Positions 53,439-62,699 are shown, counted from the stretch's first letter. The stretch: 64,000 nucleotides of DNA from Pelorhabdus rhamnosifermentans (GCF_018835585.1 NZ_JAHGVE010000019.1:1-64000); one strand, 5' to 3'. Notes: a model not told the origin generated them from the sequence alone. A program made the numbers and translations.

Positions 53439-54530
53439 ATGACGAAAGGAAAGAGAAGAATTCGCTATCTACGTGGTTGGATAATGACTCTTGGTGTTAT
53501 GGGATTGTTAATAGCAGGTTGCGGGCAAAAAATTGAGCAGGTGCCGCCTGTTGTTGTGAAGACGATGAATGTCAGTCAAAATGCGGGGACACATTTGTCA
53601 ACTTATGCTGGTGAAGTGCGTGGTCGCTATGAAAATAAGCTGGCTTTTCGTGTGGGTGGAAAGATTACCAATCGTTTCGTCGATGTGGGCACTGTTGTTC
53701 ATCCCGGCGATGTATTAATGGAACTTGACTTGGAAGATTTAAAATTAGGCACGAATCGCCTAGATGCGCAACTTGCTGCGGCTCGTTCGGACCGTGAATT
53801 AGCTGCAATTAATTTAGCGCGCTATCAAGCGCTTCATAATCAAGGGGCAATTAGCCAATCAGAACTTGATCAAATGCAAAATACATATGAGGCAGCGAAC
53901 CAAAAAGAACGGGATGCCCTGGCATCCTTAAGCCAAGGATCGAACCAACTTGATTACGGGAGTTTGCAAGCGGATCAGGAAGGTGTTATATCGGAAATTT
54001 CTGCCGAAGCGGGGCAAGTTGTTGCAGCCGGTCAGTCTGTGATGACACTTGTGCGTACAGGCGAATTGGAAGTAGAGATTTTTGTTCCTGAGCAACGTTT
54101 GGGGGAGATTACAAAAAATTCTCCTGTGACGGTAACTTTTTGGGCTTTGCCTGGCGTTCAAGTACCTGGTCAGGTCAGAGAGGTATCGCCTCAGGCGGAT
54201 AAGACTACACGGACCTATCGTGTGCGGATCGGAATGAATCCGCCGCCATTCGTCAAATTAGGCATGTCGGCAACAATTCAGTTTAACAGATCTGAGGCTG
54301 CGCAAATCTCAGTGCCCCTTACAGCCATTTATCAGACAGACGACACGCCTTCTGTCTGGGTTGTAGAAGAGAACGTTGTACACCGTCGCACTGTGCAGCT
54401 CGGTAATTATGGTAATAATTCGGTTGTAGTATTGCAAGGTCTTGACGGTAACGAAACGATCGTTACGGCAGGAGTTCAGAAACTCGTCGAGGGACAGCAG
54501 GTTCGCCTTTGGGACGGTGGCTCGCAATGA
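53439..54530 (+). CDS. RND efflux membrane-fusion (adaptor) lipoprotein
   Basis: 363 residues from ATG 53439 (GGAG 8 bases upstream; GTG 53430 possible). Lipobox GLLIAGC (Cys near 29), then barrel-sandwich and alpha-hairpin regions (NRLDAQLAAARSDRELAAINLARYQALHNQGAISQSEL) and beta-barrel (TVTFWALPGVQVPGQVREVSPQAD): HlyD/AcrA family. Its stop overlaps the RND gene by four bases. An outer-membrane channel gene is not nearby. Confidence 0.94.
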   Translation: MTKGKRRIRYLRGWIMTLGVMGLLIAGCGQKIEQVPPVVVKTMNVSQNAGTHLSTYAGEVRGRYENKLAFRVGGKITNRFVDVGTVVHPGDVLMELDLEDLKLGTNRLDAQLAAARSDRELAAINLARYQALHNQGAISQSELDQMQNTYEAANQKERDALASLSQGSNQLDYGSLQADQEGVISEISAEAGQVVAAGQSVMTLVRTGELEVEIFVPEQRLGEITKNSPVTVTFWALPGVQVPGQVREVSPQADKTTRTYRVRIGMNPPPFVKLGMSATIQFNRSEAAQISVPLTAIYQTDDTPSVWVVEENVVHRRTVQLGNYGNNSVVVLQGLDGNETIVTAGVQKLVEGQQVRLWDGGSQ

Positions 54531-57500
54531 AAAAATTTAATCTCACTGAGTACTGCTTAGGGCATCAGCAAGTCGTGTTCTTTTTTGTTTTGCTGTTTTT
54601 CATTGCCGGGACGTTCAGTTATTTTCAACTGGGGCGATCAGAAGACCCTGAATTTACTGTGAGACAAATGATTGTTCAAGTGGCTTGGCCCGGTGCAACC
54701 GCCAAGCAAGTGGAAGAACAAGTGACAGATAAAATCGAAAAAAAGTTACAGGAGACGCCGGGTCTTGATTATATTAATAGTTATTCACGACCGGGAGCCG
54801 CAGTTATTTTTGTTAATTTAAGCGAAGACATGAGAATACAGGATATCCGTCCTACCTGGCAGCGGGTGCGTAATCTCGTTCAGGATACGTGGAGTACGAT
54901 GCCAGAGGGTGTGATTGGACCTTCGTTTAATGATACTTATGGTGATACATTTGGCTCGATTTATGCCGTTACAGCCGATGGCTTTAGTTTTGCTGAAATG
55001 AAGACTGAAGTGGATCGCATTCGCTTGAAACTGCTTGAAGTGCCTGATGTAGGCAAGGTAGAATTAGAGGGGAATCAGCCCGAAAAAATTTATATAGAAT
55101 TTGAAAATAACAAGTTAGCCGCTCTTGGGATTGATCCTCAGCAAATTGTGGATACGTTAAGCAAGCAAAATGCTATGAATGCCGCGGGACGTGTCGAAAC
55201 AACTTCTGATAATGTTTATATGCGTGTGACAGGTATTTTTCAAAATGTAGAAGACATCAAAAATATTGCCATTCGGGCCAATAATCGTCTGTTTCGTTTG
55301 GGGGATATAGCTGAAGTAAAGCGGGATTATGCCGATCCACCGGAACCGAAAATGTATTATAACGGGCAACCAGCCATCGGATTGGCTGTGTCTATGCAAG
55401 ATGGCGGCAATATTTTAAATCTTGGTGATCATTTAAATCAAACAATCGAACGAATAACACAGGAATTGCCTTTGGGTATGGAAATTCATGCAGTATCAGA
55501 TCAGCCGAAAGTGGTTCGGAGTTCGATTAATGAATTTGTTGAAACGCTGCTGCTTGCTATTATTATTGTTTTGGGTGTCAATTTTCTTAGTTTGGGCAAA
55601 CGGGCAGGATTTGTTGTAGCGCTTAGTATTCCTCTTGTTATTTGCATTTCTTTTTTAGCTATGAAGCTTTTTAATATTAATCTTCATAAAGTTTCGCTCG
55701 GAGCGCTTATTATTGCCCTTGGACTGCTTGTGGATGATGCGATTATTTCGATTGAGATGATGGAATTAAAATTAGAAGAAGGTTGGACGAAGTTTCGAGC
55801 AGCGACCTATGCCTATACTGTCACCTCGAAACCGATGCTGACAGGAACATTGATTACAGCAGCGGGATTTTTACCTGTAGCTATTTCAACAGGCAAGGCG
55901 GCAGAATACACAGGAACGTTATTTTCTGTTGTTACTATTGCTTTACTTGCCTCTTGGGTAGTCTCTGTAACGGTTATTCCGCTATTTGGTTATCATATAT
56001 TAAAAATTAAACCACTGACAGAATCAGATTCAAGTAAGAATCTACAAGAAAACTCAGAAGGAAAGTTTAAACAAATATTTCGCAAGGTGTTATATCATTG
56101 TCTTCATCACAATAAACTAGTGATTGTTGCAACACTGGCCGCTTTTATTGTGTCACTCGGAATTGGGCGTCTCGTTACTCAGGAGTTCTTTCCTACCTCG
56201 CTGCGACCGGAGCTAATTGTCGAGCTGACCTTGCCTGAAGGTTCTTCGTTTCAAGCAACGGATCAAGAGGCAGCTAAGCTTGCCGAGCTATTAAAGCAAG
56301 ATCCAGCTGTCGTTAATTTTGCTTCTTATGTTGGTAAAGGATCGCCGCGTTTTGTTTTAACAATGGATATGCAGCTTAATGCCGATAATTTTGCTCAGCT
56401 CATTGTTTTGACGAAAAATGACCAAGAGCGCGATCGTTTGGCAGAACGGATTAATGGTACAATAAGTTCGGAGTTTCCCGAAGCAAGAATTCGGACGAGT
56501 GTGTTGTCAAATGGACCGCCAGCGGCGTATCCTGTCATGTTTCGTGTTTCTGGTGAAAATCCTGAAGTCGTGCGGAGCTTTGCCGAACAAGTACGGGGCA
56601 TTGTTGCACAGTATCCGGCAGTGACGGAAACAAACCTCGATTGGTATGAAAAGAGTAAAGTGCTTCATCTGGATATTGATCAGGATAAGGCGCGGGCACT
56701 GGGGATAGATAGTCAAACGCTTGCTACAAGTTTGCAAACCAATCTTTCTGGACTTCCTGTTACGCAATATCAGGAAAAGGATAATTTAATTAATATAGTT
56801 CTTCGGACTGTTGGGCAGGATCGGCAGGATTTGTCGAGACTCAAAGACTTAAATATTCCGACGACGAATGGTCGTTATGTGCCGCTGGAACAGATAGCCA
56901 AGTTGAGTTATGAAGGGGAAAATGGTCTGATTTGGCGCCGGGGTCTTGAGCCGACGATTACGGTGCAAGCCGATGTTGCCAAAGGGATTCTTGGCAATGA
57001 CGTAGTCAAGGATATTGATGTTCAGCTCAAAGATTTGCGGCAAGAACTTCCATTCGGTTATACGATTACACCTGGTGGGAGTGCTGAAGATAGTACGAAA
57101 TCTATTGGTTCTTTGGCTAAGACTTTACCGATTATGGTTGCTGCGATTGTCATTTTATTGATGTTGCAACTGCAGCATATGGGGAAAATGGCTTTAGTAC
57201 TGTTGACAGCCCCTCTTGGCATGATTGGTGTGAATTTGTTCCTGTTTATCTTTCATCGTCCCATGGGGTTTGTAGCTGAACTGGGGGTATTGGCTTTAGC
57301 CGGAATGATTATGCGTAATTCCGTTATTTTATTGGATCAAATTGATCAGCATCTGGCGCAAGGTGAAAAGCCTTGGGATGCTATTATTGATTCGACGATC
57401 TTGCGATTTCGTCCGATTATGTTAACCGCTTTGGCGGCGATTTTAGGTATGGTTCCCTTGGCAGTGAGTCCGTTTTGGGGTCCTATGGCTATTTCTATTA

Positions 57501-57628
57501 TGGGCGGTTTATTTATTGCCACTGTTCTAACGCTTCTGTATTTACCTGCTCTTTATGCAGCTTGTTTTCGGATTCATCCCGACACGGAAAGCCGTATTAA
57601 ACTCCCGCGTTTCAAGCAAGATGACTAA
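54527..57628 (+). CDS. RND-family efflux transporter (HAE1/CzcA-like)
   Basis: 1033 residues from ATG 54527 (ATGA overlap with the adaptor). Two repeats of one helix + large periplasmic loops + five helices; conserved GLLVDDAIISIEMM (about 405-420) carries the proton-relay Asp pair; GRSEDPEFTVRQMIVQVAWPGA near the N-terminus is RND-typical. Exports drugs, dyes or metals; the specificity is not clear. Its presence implies an outer membrane. Confidence 0.95.
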   Translation: MKKFNLTEYCLGHQQVVFFFVLLFFIAGTFSYFQLGRSEDPEFTVRQMIVQVAWPGATAKQVEEQVTDKIEKKLQETPGLDYINSYSRPGAAVIFVNLSEDMRIQDIRPTWQRVRNLVQDTWSTMPEGVIGPSFNDTYGDTFGSIYAVTADGFSFAEMKTEVDRIRLKLLEVPDVGKVELEGNQPEKIYIEFENNKLAALGIDPQQIVDTLSKQNAMNAAGRVETTSDNVYMRVTGIFQNVEDIKNIAIRANNRLFRLGDIAEVKRDYADPPEPKMYYNGQPAIGLAVSMQDGGNILNLGDHLNQTIERITQELPLGMEIHAVSDQPKVVRSSINEFVETLLLAIIIVLGVNFLSLGKRAGFVVALSIPLVICISFLAMKLFNINLHKVSLGALIIALGLLVDDAIISIEMMELKLEEGWTKFRAATYAYTVTSKPMLTGTLITAAGFLPVAISTGKAAEYTGTLFSVVTIALLASWVVSVTVIPLFGYHILKIKPLTESDSSKNLQENSEGKFKQIFRKVLYHCLHHNKLVIVATLAAFIVSLGIGRLVTQEFFPTSLRPELIVELTLPEGSSFQATDQEAAKLAELLKQDPAVVNFASYVGKGSPRFVLTMDMQLNADNFAQLIVLTKNDQERDRLAERINGTISSEFPEARIRTSVLSNGPPAAYPVMFRVSGENPEVVRSFAEQVRGIVAQYPAVTETNLDWYEKSKVLHLDIDQDKARALGIDSQTLATSLQTNLSGLPVTQYQEKDNLINIVLRTVGQDRQDLSRLKDLNIPTTNGRYVPLEQIAKLSYEGENGLIWRRGLEPTITVQADVAKGILGNDVVKDIDVQLKDLRQELPFGYTITPGGSAEDSTKSIGSLAKTLPIMVAAIVILLMLQLQHMGKMALVLLTAPLGMIGVNLFLFIFHRPMGFVAELGVLALAGMIMRNSVILLDQIDQHLAQGEKPWDAIIDSTILRFRPIMLTALAAILGMVPLAVSPFWGPMAISIMGGLFIATVLTLLYLPALYAACFRIHPDTESRIKLPRFKQDD

Positions 57629-57654
57629 ACAAAGTGCGAATCTTCTAAAATTAT

Positions 57655-57683
57655 TTGACTTCTTTATTTATAAGTGGTATAAA
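57655..57683 (+). promoter_or_regulatory. Promoter of the first B12 riboswitch operon
   Basis: -35 TTGACT (57655-57660), 17 bases, -10 TATAAA (57678-57683). Confidence 0.7.
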
Positions 57684-57723
57684 TAAGTTTAAAGTTGTTT
57701 ATTTTATAAAACTTCATAGGATT

Positions 57724-57921
57724 GAAATAGGTGCCCTTTGCGGCTTAATAGGGAAGTCCGGTGCAATGCCGGCGCGGTCCCGCCACTGTAATGAGGAGTA
57801 AACCCAAGATTGACCACTGAAACGAATGTTTTGGGAAGGTTTGGGCGAGCTATGATCCAGAGTCAGGAGAACTGCCTATTTAACAGTCACCGCATTTACC
57901 CACGAGCGATGGGGAGGGGAT
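57724..57921 (+). ncRNA. Cobalamin riboswitch 1
   Basis: Conserved blocks in order: AAATAGGTGCC (P1), GAAGTCCGGTG, GCGGTCCCGCCACTGTAA (L5 region), the B12 box GAGTCAGGAGAACTGCC (57860-57876) and the P1 closing CCTATTT; then CCCACGAGCGATGGGG as P13. A terminator follows at 57955. 57629-57723 is promoter region only. The structure matches riboswitch 2 at 62461 almost base for base. Confidence 0.95.
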
Positions 57922-57954
57922 TAGGTCAAAAATTTTGTTTGTCATTTGTTAGTT

Positions 57955-57989
57955 AGACCTTCTTGCGGTTGTCAAGAAGGTCTTTTTTA
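57955..57989 (+). terminator. Terminator downstream of riboswitch 1
   Basis: 10-bp stem AGACCTTCTT / AAGAAGGTCT (57955-57964, 57974-57983) and a T run. Probably the expression platform that stops transcription when cobalamin is bound. Confidence 0.85.
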
Positions 57990-58039
57990 TTCCTCTTGCT
58001 ATACTAGGCTAGAAGATGTCTGTATGGAGGTGAAAAAGG

Positions 58040-59011
58040 ATGTTGCAACTAACCAATTTGTCTAATTATTACTCGGATGGAGAATTTGTTCATCATAACG
58101 CGGAGTGTTTGCAGGCATTTTTAAATCATTATCATCTGGACGGCTTGGAGATGATATTTGTTGAACCATGGGATGAGCATATTTATAAAAAACAATGGAT
58201 ACAAGGCGTTCATTTGCGATTTTGGCCCTGTTGGCTGGATTTTTGGCGGGGGAATCGCCCGGCTTTGCTGCGGGAATTTGGCAGTGATGATCAAATTAGG
58301 GTCTGTTTTGGCGGTGTTACGCGTGACGCATGGCTGGACTTATATCGTCGGAATATTCGGCTGGCTGTTCGCGCGGGTGCAAAGTATCTTGTCTTTCATG
58401 TGAGTAATGCCCGTTCGCCGGAACTTTTTAGTTGGAAATTCAGTGCTTCTGATGGTGAGGTTATTGAAGCGGCCATTGAGATTATCAATGAAATTGCAGA
58501 TGTCATACCTCCTGAAACGACCCTGTTATTTGAAAATCTGTGGTGGCCGGGTTTAACCTTGCGCAATCCCGAGTTGACCGAAAAGTTACTTACGGGGGTC
58601 AAACCACGGAATGTGGGGATTATGCTTGATACAGGCCATTTGATGAATACGAATCTTCATTTAGCGACAGAAACGCAAGGTGTTGATTACATTTTGCAGA
58701 CATTACGTGAACTGGAACCTTATGACCGTTATGTGAAAGGCATTCATTTGCATCGATCTTTATCAAGTGTTTATGTAAGGAAAAGCAGGAATTTTCCGCT
58801 GAAAGACAAATATACCCCACAAGATGTCATGAGCCATGTGCTAAAAATTGATGAACATTTGCCCTTTACCACGCCGGAGGTTCGGCGTATCATTGAGTAT
58901 GTACAGCCAGATTATTTAGTACATGAATTTGTGCAGGCGTCACTGAATGATTGGGTACAAAAAATTGTATGCCAACAACAGGCACTTCGGATGGGGACGG
59001 TGTATTCATGA
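58040..59011 (+). CDS. B12-riboswitch-controlled TIM-barrel protein (sugar-isomerase-like)
   Basis: 323 residues after GGAGGTGAAAAAGG. Xylose-isomerase-like/AP-endonuclease-2 fold: DGLEMIFVEPW, KYLVFHVSNAR, LLFENLWWP, GIMLDTGHLMNT, GIHLHRS and PDYLVHEFVQ contain the acidic and His residues that bind a divalent metal in this fold. It is the first gene after cobalamin riboswitch 1 and overlaps the importer's binding-protein gene (ATGA). The reaction is unknown; a role in handling an imported corrinoid or its nucleotide part is inference. Confidence 0.75.
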   Translation: MLQLTNLSNYYSDGEFVHHNAECLQAFLNHYHLDGLEMIFVEPWDEHIYKKQWIQGVHLRFWPCWLDFWRGNRPALLREFGSDDQIRVCFGGVTRDAWLDLYRRNIRLAVRAGAKYLVFHVSNARSPELFSWKFSASDGEVIEAAIEIINEIADVIPPETTLLFENLWWPGLTLRNPELTEKLLTGVKPRNVGIMLDTGHLMNTNLHLATETQGVDYILQTLRELEPYDRYVKGIHLHRSLSSVYVRKSRNFPLKDKYTPQDVMSHVLKIDEHLPFTTPEVRRIIEYVQPDYLVHEFVQASLNDWVQKIVCQQQALRMGTVYS

Positions 59012-59961
59012 AACGCGTCATGACATGGCAGTTGCTTTTGTTGTTCTGTTTATCTTTGTTCCTTGGCGGGTGCAATGGAAAACAGGCCCAAAAGGATCAG
59101 GAAGCGGCAGGTTATAAAATTACGGATAGTCAAGGCTATTCGATGACAATGTCCCAAAAGCCGCAGCGAATAGTTTCCGTTTCGCTTGCTTCTGATGAAA
59201 TTCTGGTGGATCTAGTTGCTGCCGATCGAATCGAAGCACTCACTTATTTAGCTGATAATAGCGGTATATCGAATGTTACGGAACAGGCCAAACAGATTCC
59301 GCGCAGAATCAAAGATAATGCCGAATCAATCATTGCCTTGCAGCCTGATTTGGTATTTATGGCGGACTGGCAATCACCGGATTTGATTCAGACGATTCGA
59401 GATGCCGGTATTTCCGTATATGTCTATAAAGCACCTGGCACCATTGCTGAAGTGAAGCAAGTCATTGAAGCTATTTCTCAAGCGGTTGGTGAAGAGACCA
59501 TGGGAAAGCAGCTAACACTTCAGATGGATGGGGAGCTAGATAAAATCACTCAAAAATTGCAAAATGCTCCAGCCGATAAACATAAAACAGTTTTAATGTA
59601 CACTTTGATGGGCGGCACGGGCGGCGTGGGCAGTACTTTTGATGATATTTGTCGTTATGCCAGCGTAAAAAATGCCGCATCAAGTGTGGGGCTTGGCCGG
59701 AGCGATATCCTTTCTAAGGAACAAATTGTACAAGCCAATCCAGATATGTTTTTTATGCCAACTTGGGATTATACAGGGAAAACAGATATTCAGCAGTTTA
59801 AAGAGAATGTGCAGCAAGATCCCGCTTTGCAGACGGTTAAAGCGGTGCGTGAGCATCATCTTTTTACTGTACCTGATCGTCATTTAAACTGTACTTCACA
59901 GTATATTGTGGAAGGTGTCAAGGATATTGCCAGTGCGGCTTATCCGGATTGTTTTGAGTAA
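59008..59961 (+). CDS. Cobalamin-type ABC transporter substrate-binding lipoprotein
   Basis: 317 residues. Lipobox FLGGC (Cys near 20). BtuF/FepB fold: RIVSVSLASDEILVDLVAADRIEALTY (about 52-78), IALQPDLVFMADWQS, and HHLFTVPDRHLNCTSQYIV. Riboswitch control makes cobalamin or another corrinoid the likely ligand, although the family also carries heme and siderophores. Its ATG overlaps the TIM gene's stop. Confidence 0.88.
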   Translation: MKRVMTWQLLLLFCLSLFLGGCNGKQAQKDQEAAGYKITDSQGYSMTMSQKPQRIVSVSLASDEILVDLVAADRIEALTYLADNSGISNVTEQAKQIPRRIKDNAESIIALQPDLVFMADWQSPDLIQTIRDAGISVYVYKAPGTIAEVKQVIEAISQAVGEETMGKQLTLQMDGELDKITQKLQNAPADKHKTVLMYTLMGGTGGVGSTFDDICRYASVKNAASSVGLGRSDILSKEQIVQANPDMFFMPTWDYTGKTDIQQFKENVQQDPALQTVKAVREHHLFTVPDRHLNCTSQYIVEGVKDIASAAYPDCFE

Positions 59962-59983
59962 TAGTCAAGAAGGACTGGAAGAA

Positions 59984-61024
59984 ATGAAAAGAAAGTTCAA
60001 TAAAACCGTGCTTTTTTTAGGGCTGAGTGCCCTTGTGATAGGAATGGTCTTGGTTTCATTAGCGCTAGGACAGGTTTCTGTTCCGCTTTCTGCAACACTA
60101 GCTGTTTTAGGACATGAACTGAGTATTCCCGGTTTTCATCAAGCTGGATTTACGCAGGAACAAGTCGCTGTGATTTGGCAGATTCGTCTTCCACGCGTTC
60201 TTGTCGGCCTACTGGTTGGGGCAGCACTGGGTGTATCAGGTGCTGTCATGCAAGGGGTGCTGAGTAATCCTCTGGCTGATCCTGGCATCATCGGTGTATC
60301 GAGTGGTGCGGCTTTTGGGGCTGTTATTGCTGTGGCATCAGGCATTTCAACGGCAGGTGTTTTTTATACTCCTTTGTTTGCTTTACTTGGTGCTTTGCTT
60401 GCTGTGGCGTTAGTGCTCTTTATGGCTATGCATCAAGGAAAAATACCGGTTATGGTCTTACTATTATCGGGTGTTGCCGTCAGTATGCTGCTTGGGGCGC
60501 TGACATCAGGTATTTTAACTTTTATGAATGAAGCCCGGTTGCGTGAGTTCTTATTTTGGACGGTTGGCGGCTTAGATTATCGGCGTTGGGAGCATGTTTA
60601 TTTAGCTGCACCGCCTATTTTGGTTGGGATCACTTTATTATGTCTGTTAGCTAGGCATATTAATATTTTAGTACTGGGAGAAGAAGAAGCTCGCTCAGTA
60701 GGTGTTCCTGTCGCTGTTTTTCGGTTTATTTTTCTGTTTATTACGACGGTGACAACGGCAGCCGCCGTTTGTGTCAGCGGGACCATCGGTTTTGTTGGAC
60801 TCGTAGTGCCTCATATGATGCGCCTCTTAATTGGTCCGGAACATCGGGTGTTATTACCTGCCTGTGCTTTAGCTGGCGGCTTTTTTTTGATTGCCTGTGA
60901 TACAATTGGGCGTTTAGTTATTGCACCAACTGAAGTTCGCGTAGGGATTATGACGGCTCTACTAGGGGCTCCCTATTTTTTGTATTTATTGCGTAAGGCC
61001 TCGAACGGGGGGATCTTATCGTGA
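59984..61024 (+). CDS. FecCD/BtuC-family permease
   Basis: 346 residues from ATG 59984 (GGACTGGAAG upstream; longer frame discounted). About ten helices; RLPRVLVGLLVGAALGVSGAVMQGVLSNPLADPGIIGVSSGAAFGA (about 68-110) and GTIGFVGLVVPHMMRLLIGPEHR are the classical BtuC/FecCD motifs. Its stop overlaps the ATPase GTG. Confidence 0.95.
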   Translation: MKRKFNKTVLFLGLSALVIGMVLVSLALGQVSVPLSATLAVLGHELSIPGFHQAGFTQEQVAVIWQIRLPRVLVGLLVGAALGVSGAVMQGVLSNPLADPGIIGVSSGAAFGAVIAVASGISTAGVFYTPLFALLGALLAVALVLFMAMHQGKIPVMVLLLSGVAVSMLLGALTSGILTFMNEARLREFLFWTVGGLDYRRWEHVYLAAPPILVGITLLCLLARHINILVLGEEEARSVGVPVAVFRFIFLFITTVTTAAAVCVSGTIGFVGLVVPHMMRLLIGPEHRVLLPACALAGGFFLIACDTIGRLVIAPTEVRVGIMTALLGAPYFLYLLRKASNGGILS

Positions 61025-62280
61025 ACAATAGCACTAGCGTTTTATCTGCACAGAATTTATCGATTTGTTTGGGGAATAAAAAGATTCTTGAGCATGTAAA
61101 TTTTTCTGCCGGGCAAGGTGAATTTATCGGCATTATCGGGCCGAATGGAGCAGGAAAGAGCACTTTGCTCAAGGGTTTACGACGCTTGTTGCCTTTGGCA
61201 ACGGGAACCGTTATTGTACTTGATGAGGTTCTTGAGCGTTTGAGTGATAGGAAATTGGCGAAAAGCGTTGCTTATATGCAGCAAGAGATTGATTTAGACT
61301 TTCAGTTTACGGCGTTAGAGGTTGTTTTAGCCGGCCGTTATCCCTATTTAAAATGGTGGGAGAATGAAAGTGATGAAGATGTTCAAATTGCTCGAAAATA
61401 TATGGCTTTTACAGGTGTTGATTATTTAGCAGATAAGGTAGTACAGCACGTATCAGGCGGCGAAAGGCAGCGGATTTTATTAGCCAAGGTGCTTGCACAA
61501 GAAACCCCCCTTCTTTTTCTTGATGAGCCGACAGCGAGTTTGGATTTAGTCTATCAAGAGGAAATTTTTCGCTATTGTCAGGTCATGTGTCAAGAAGGGA
61601 AGACCGTTCTTATGGTTGCGCATGATCTTAAATTAGCGGCGAAATTTTGTACGCGTTTGATGCTTGTAGCCCAGGGGACGATTCTTGCTGATGATCAGCC
61701 GTCTGCTGTTATTACAAAAGAAAATCTCCAGCAGGCTTATGGCTTGCACTCGACTGTTTTTACTAATGAAGTGACAGGAAATTTAGATATTCATACTTAT
61801 GCGGCTACAGGCGTATCGCGGCGGCAAGAAAAAGTTCATGTCATTGGTGGCGGTGGTTCCGCTGGTAATTTGGTTCGCCTGTTGCATGAAAAATCCTATT
61901 CCTTAAGCGGCGGTGTTTTTCAGTATGGTGACACCGATGCTCATGTAGCTCAGGCATTTGGTGTGGACTGTGTACTGGGGCAGCCTTTCTGTGTCAATGA
62001 TGAAGCCTTTGGCAGGCAAAATCGTGAAAAAATAGCCCAAGCTGATTGGGTCGTTTTAAGCAACTTGTATTATGGCGCGCAAAATCTTGATAATTTGAAA
62101 GCGGCATTTAGCGCTAAAAAATTGATTGTTATCGAAGAGTCGCCGCTTGAGCAACGGGACTTTACAGGGGGTGAGGCTACTCGTTTGTATGGTGAGCTGG
62201 TGGCTTTGCCGCAAGTTACTGTTATGACATGGAAGCAGTTTATTCGACAACTGGAGAATGATCATAATGAGGAAATCTGA
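61021..62280 (+). CDS. BtuD/FecE-type ATPase fused to an extra C-terminal domain
   Basis: 419 residues from GTG 61021. ABC domain about 1-250 (Walker A GPNGAGKST near 40, signature VSGGERQRILLAKVL near 143, Walker B LLFLDEPTASLD near 163). An additional domain of about 150 residues follows (from about 270): VHVIGGGGSAGNLVRLLHE, GVFQYGDTDAHVAQAFGVDC, NREKIAQADWVVLSN, KLIVIEESPLEQRDFTGGEA. It begins with a GGGGSAG glycine-rich turn like a nucleotide-binding Rossmann or P-loop variant. Usual BtuD/FecE proteins are about 250-270 residues, so this is an unusual fusion. The domain may bind a nucleotide or corrinoid; function unknown. Confidence 0.85.
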   Translation: MNNSTSVLSAQNLSICLGNKKILEHVNFSAGQGEFIGIIGPNGAGKSTLLKGLRRLLPLATGTVIVLDEVLERLSDRKLAKSVAYMQQEIDLDFQFTALEVVLAGRYPYLKWWENESDEDVQIARKYMAFTGVDYLADKVVQHVSGGERQRILLAKVLAQETPLLFLDEPTASLDLVYQEEIFRYCQVMCQEGKTVLMVAHDLKLAAKFCTRLMLVAQGTILADDQPSAVITKENLQQAYGLHSTVFTNEVTGNLDIHTYAATGVSRRQEKVHVIGGGGSAGNLVRLLHEKSYSLSGGVFQYGDTDAHVAQAFGVDCVLGQPFCVNDEAFGRQNREKIAQADWVVLSNLYYGAQNLDNLKAAFSAKKLIVIEESPLEQRDFTGGEATRLYGELVALPQVTVMTWKQFIRQLENDHNEEI

Positions 62281-62290
62281 GGAGATACAG

Positions 62291-62423
62291 ATGGCGGGTA
62301 ACCCTTGGTGGAAAGCCTTTTTTTGTCTATAATGCTGCATGGCGTTTGTTAACAGGTATTATAGAAGCTAAAGAATGTTATGAAAAATTTTTTGACTTGC
62401 TTGTTGACACATGTTATATTTAG
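62291..62423 (+). pseudogene. Possible small gene with a T7 homopolymer frameshift
   Basis: ATG 62291 has an excellent GAGGAGA site. As read it stops after MAGNPWWKAFFCL. If the seven-T run at 62317-62323 is read as six, the frame continues as a 43-residue protein (MAGNPWWKAFFVYNAAWRLL then TGIIEAKECYEKFFDLLVDT, CYI) to the stop at 62421. Either the gene is broken or the run was miscounted. No family known. Confidence 0.35.
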
Positions 62424-62431
62424 CATATAGT
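62404..62431 (+). promoter_or_regulatory. Promoter of the second B12 riboswitch transcript
   Basis: -35 TTGACA (62404-62409), 16 bases, -10 TATAGT (62426-62431). Confidence 0.7.
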
Positions 62432-62460
62432 TTCTAACTTTCACAAAACTTCATATGATC

Positions 62461-62658
62461 GAAATAGGTGCCCTTTGAGGCTTAATAGGGAAGTCCGGTG
62501 TGATACCGGCGCGGTCCCGCCACTGTAATGGGAAGTAAACCCAATTTTTACCACTGAGATATCTTGTCTTGGGAAGGTTTGGGTGAGCAATGATCCAAAG
62601 TCAGGAGAACTGCCTATTTAACAATCACCGTATATACCCACGAGCGATGGGGAGGGGA
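62461..62658 (+). ncRNA. Cobalamin riboswitch 2
   Basis: Same ordered blocks as riboswitch 1: AAATAGGTGCC, GAAGTCCGGTG, GCGGTCCCGCCACTGTAA, B12 box GTCAGGAGAACTGCC, CCTATTT, and the CCCACGAGCGATGGGG P13 element. Controls cbiK and cbiL. Only variable loops differ from copy 1. Confidence 0.95.
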
Positions 62659-62699
62659 TTAGACTGGAATTTTTATTTTATAGATTTTTCTAGTCATCT

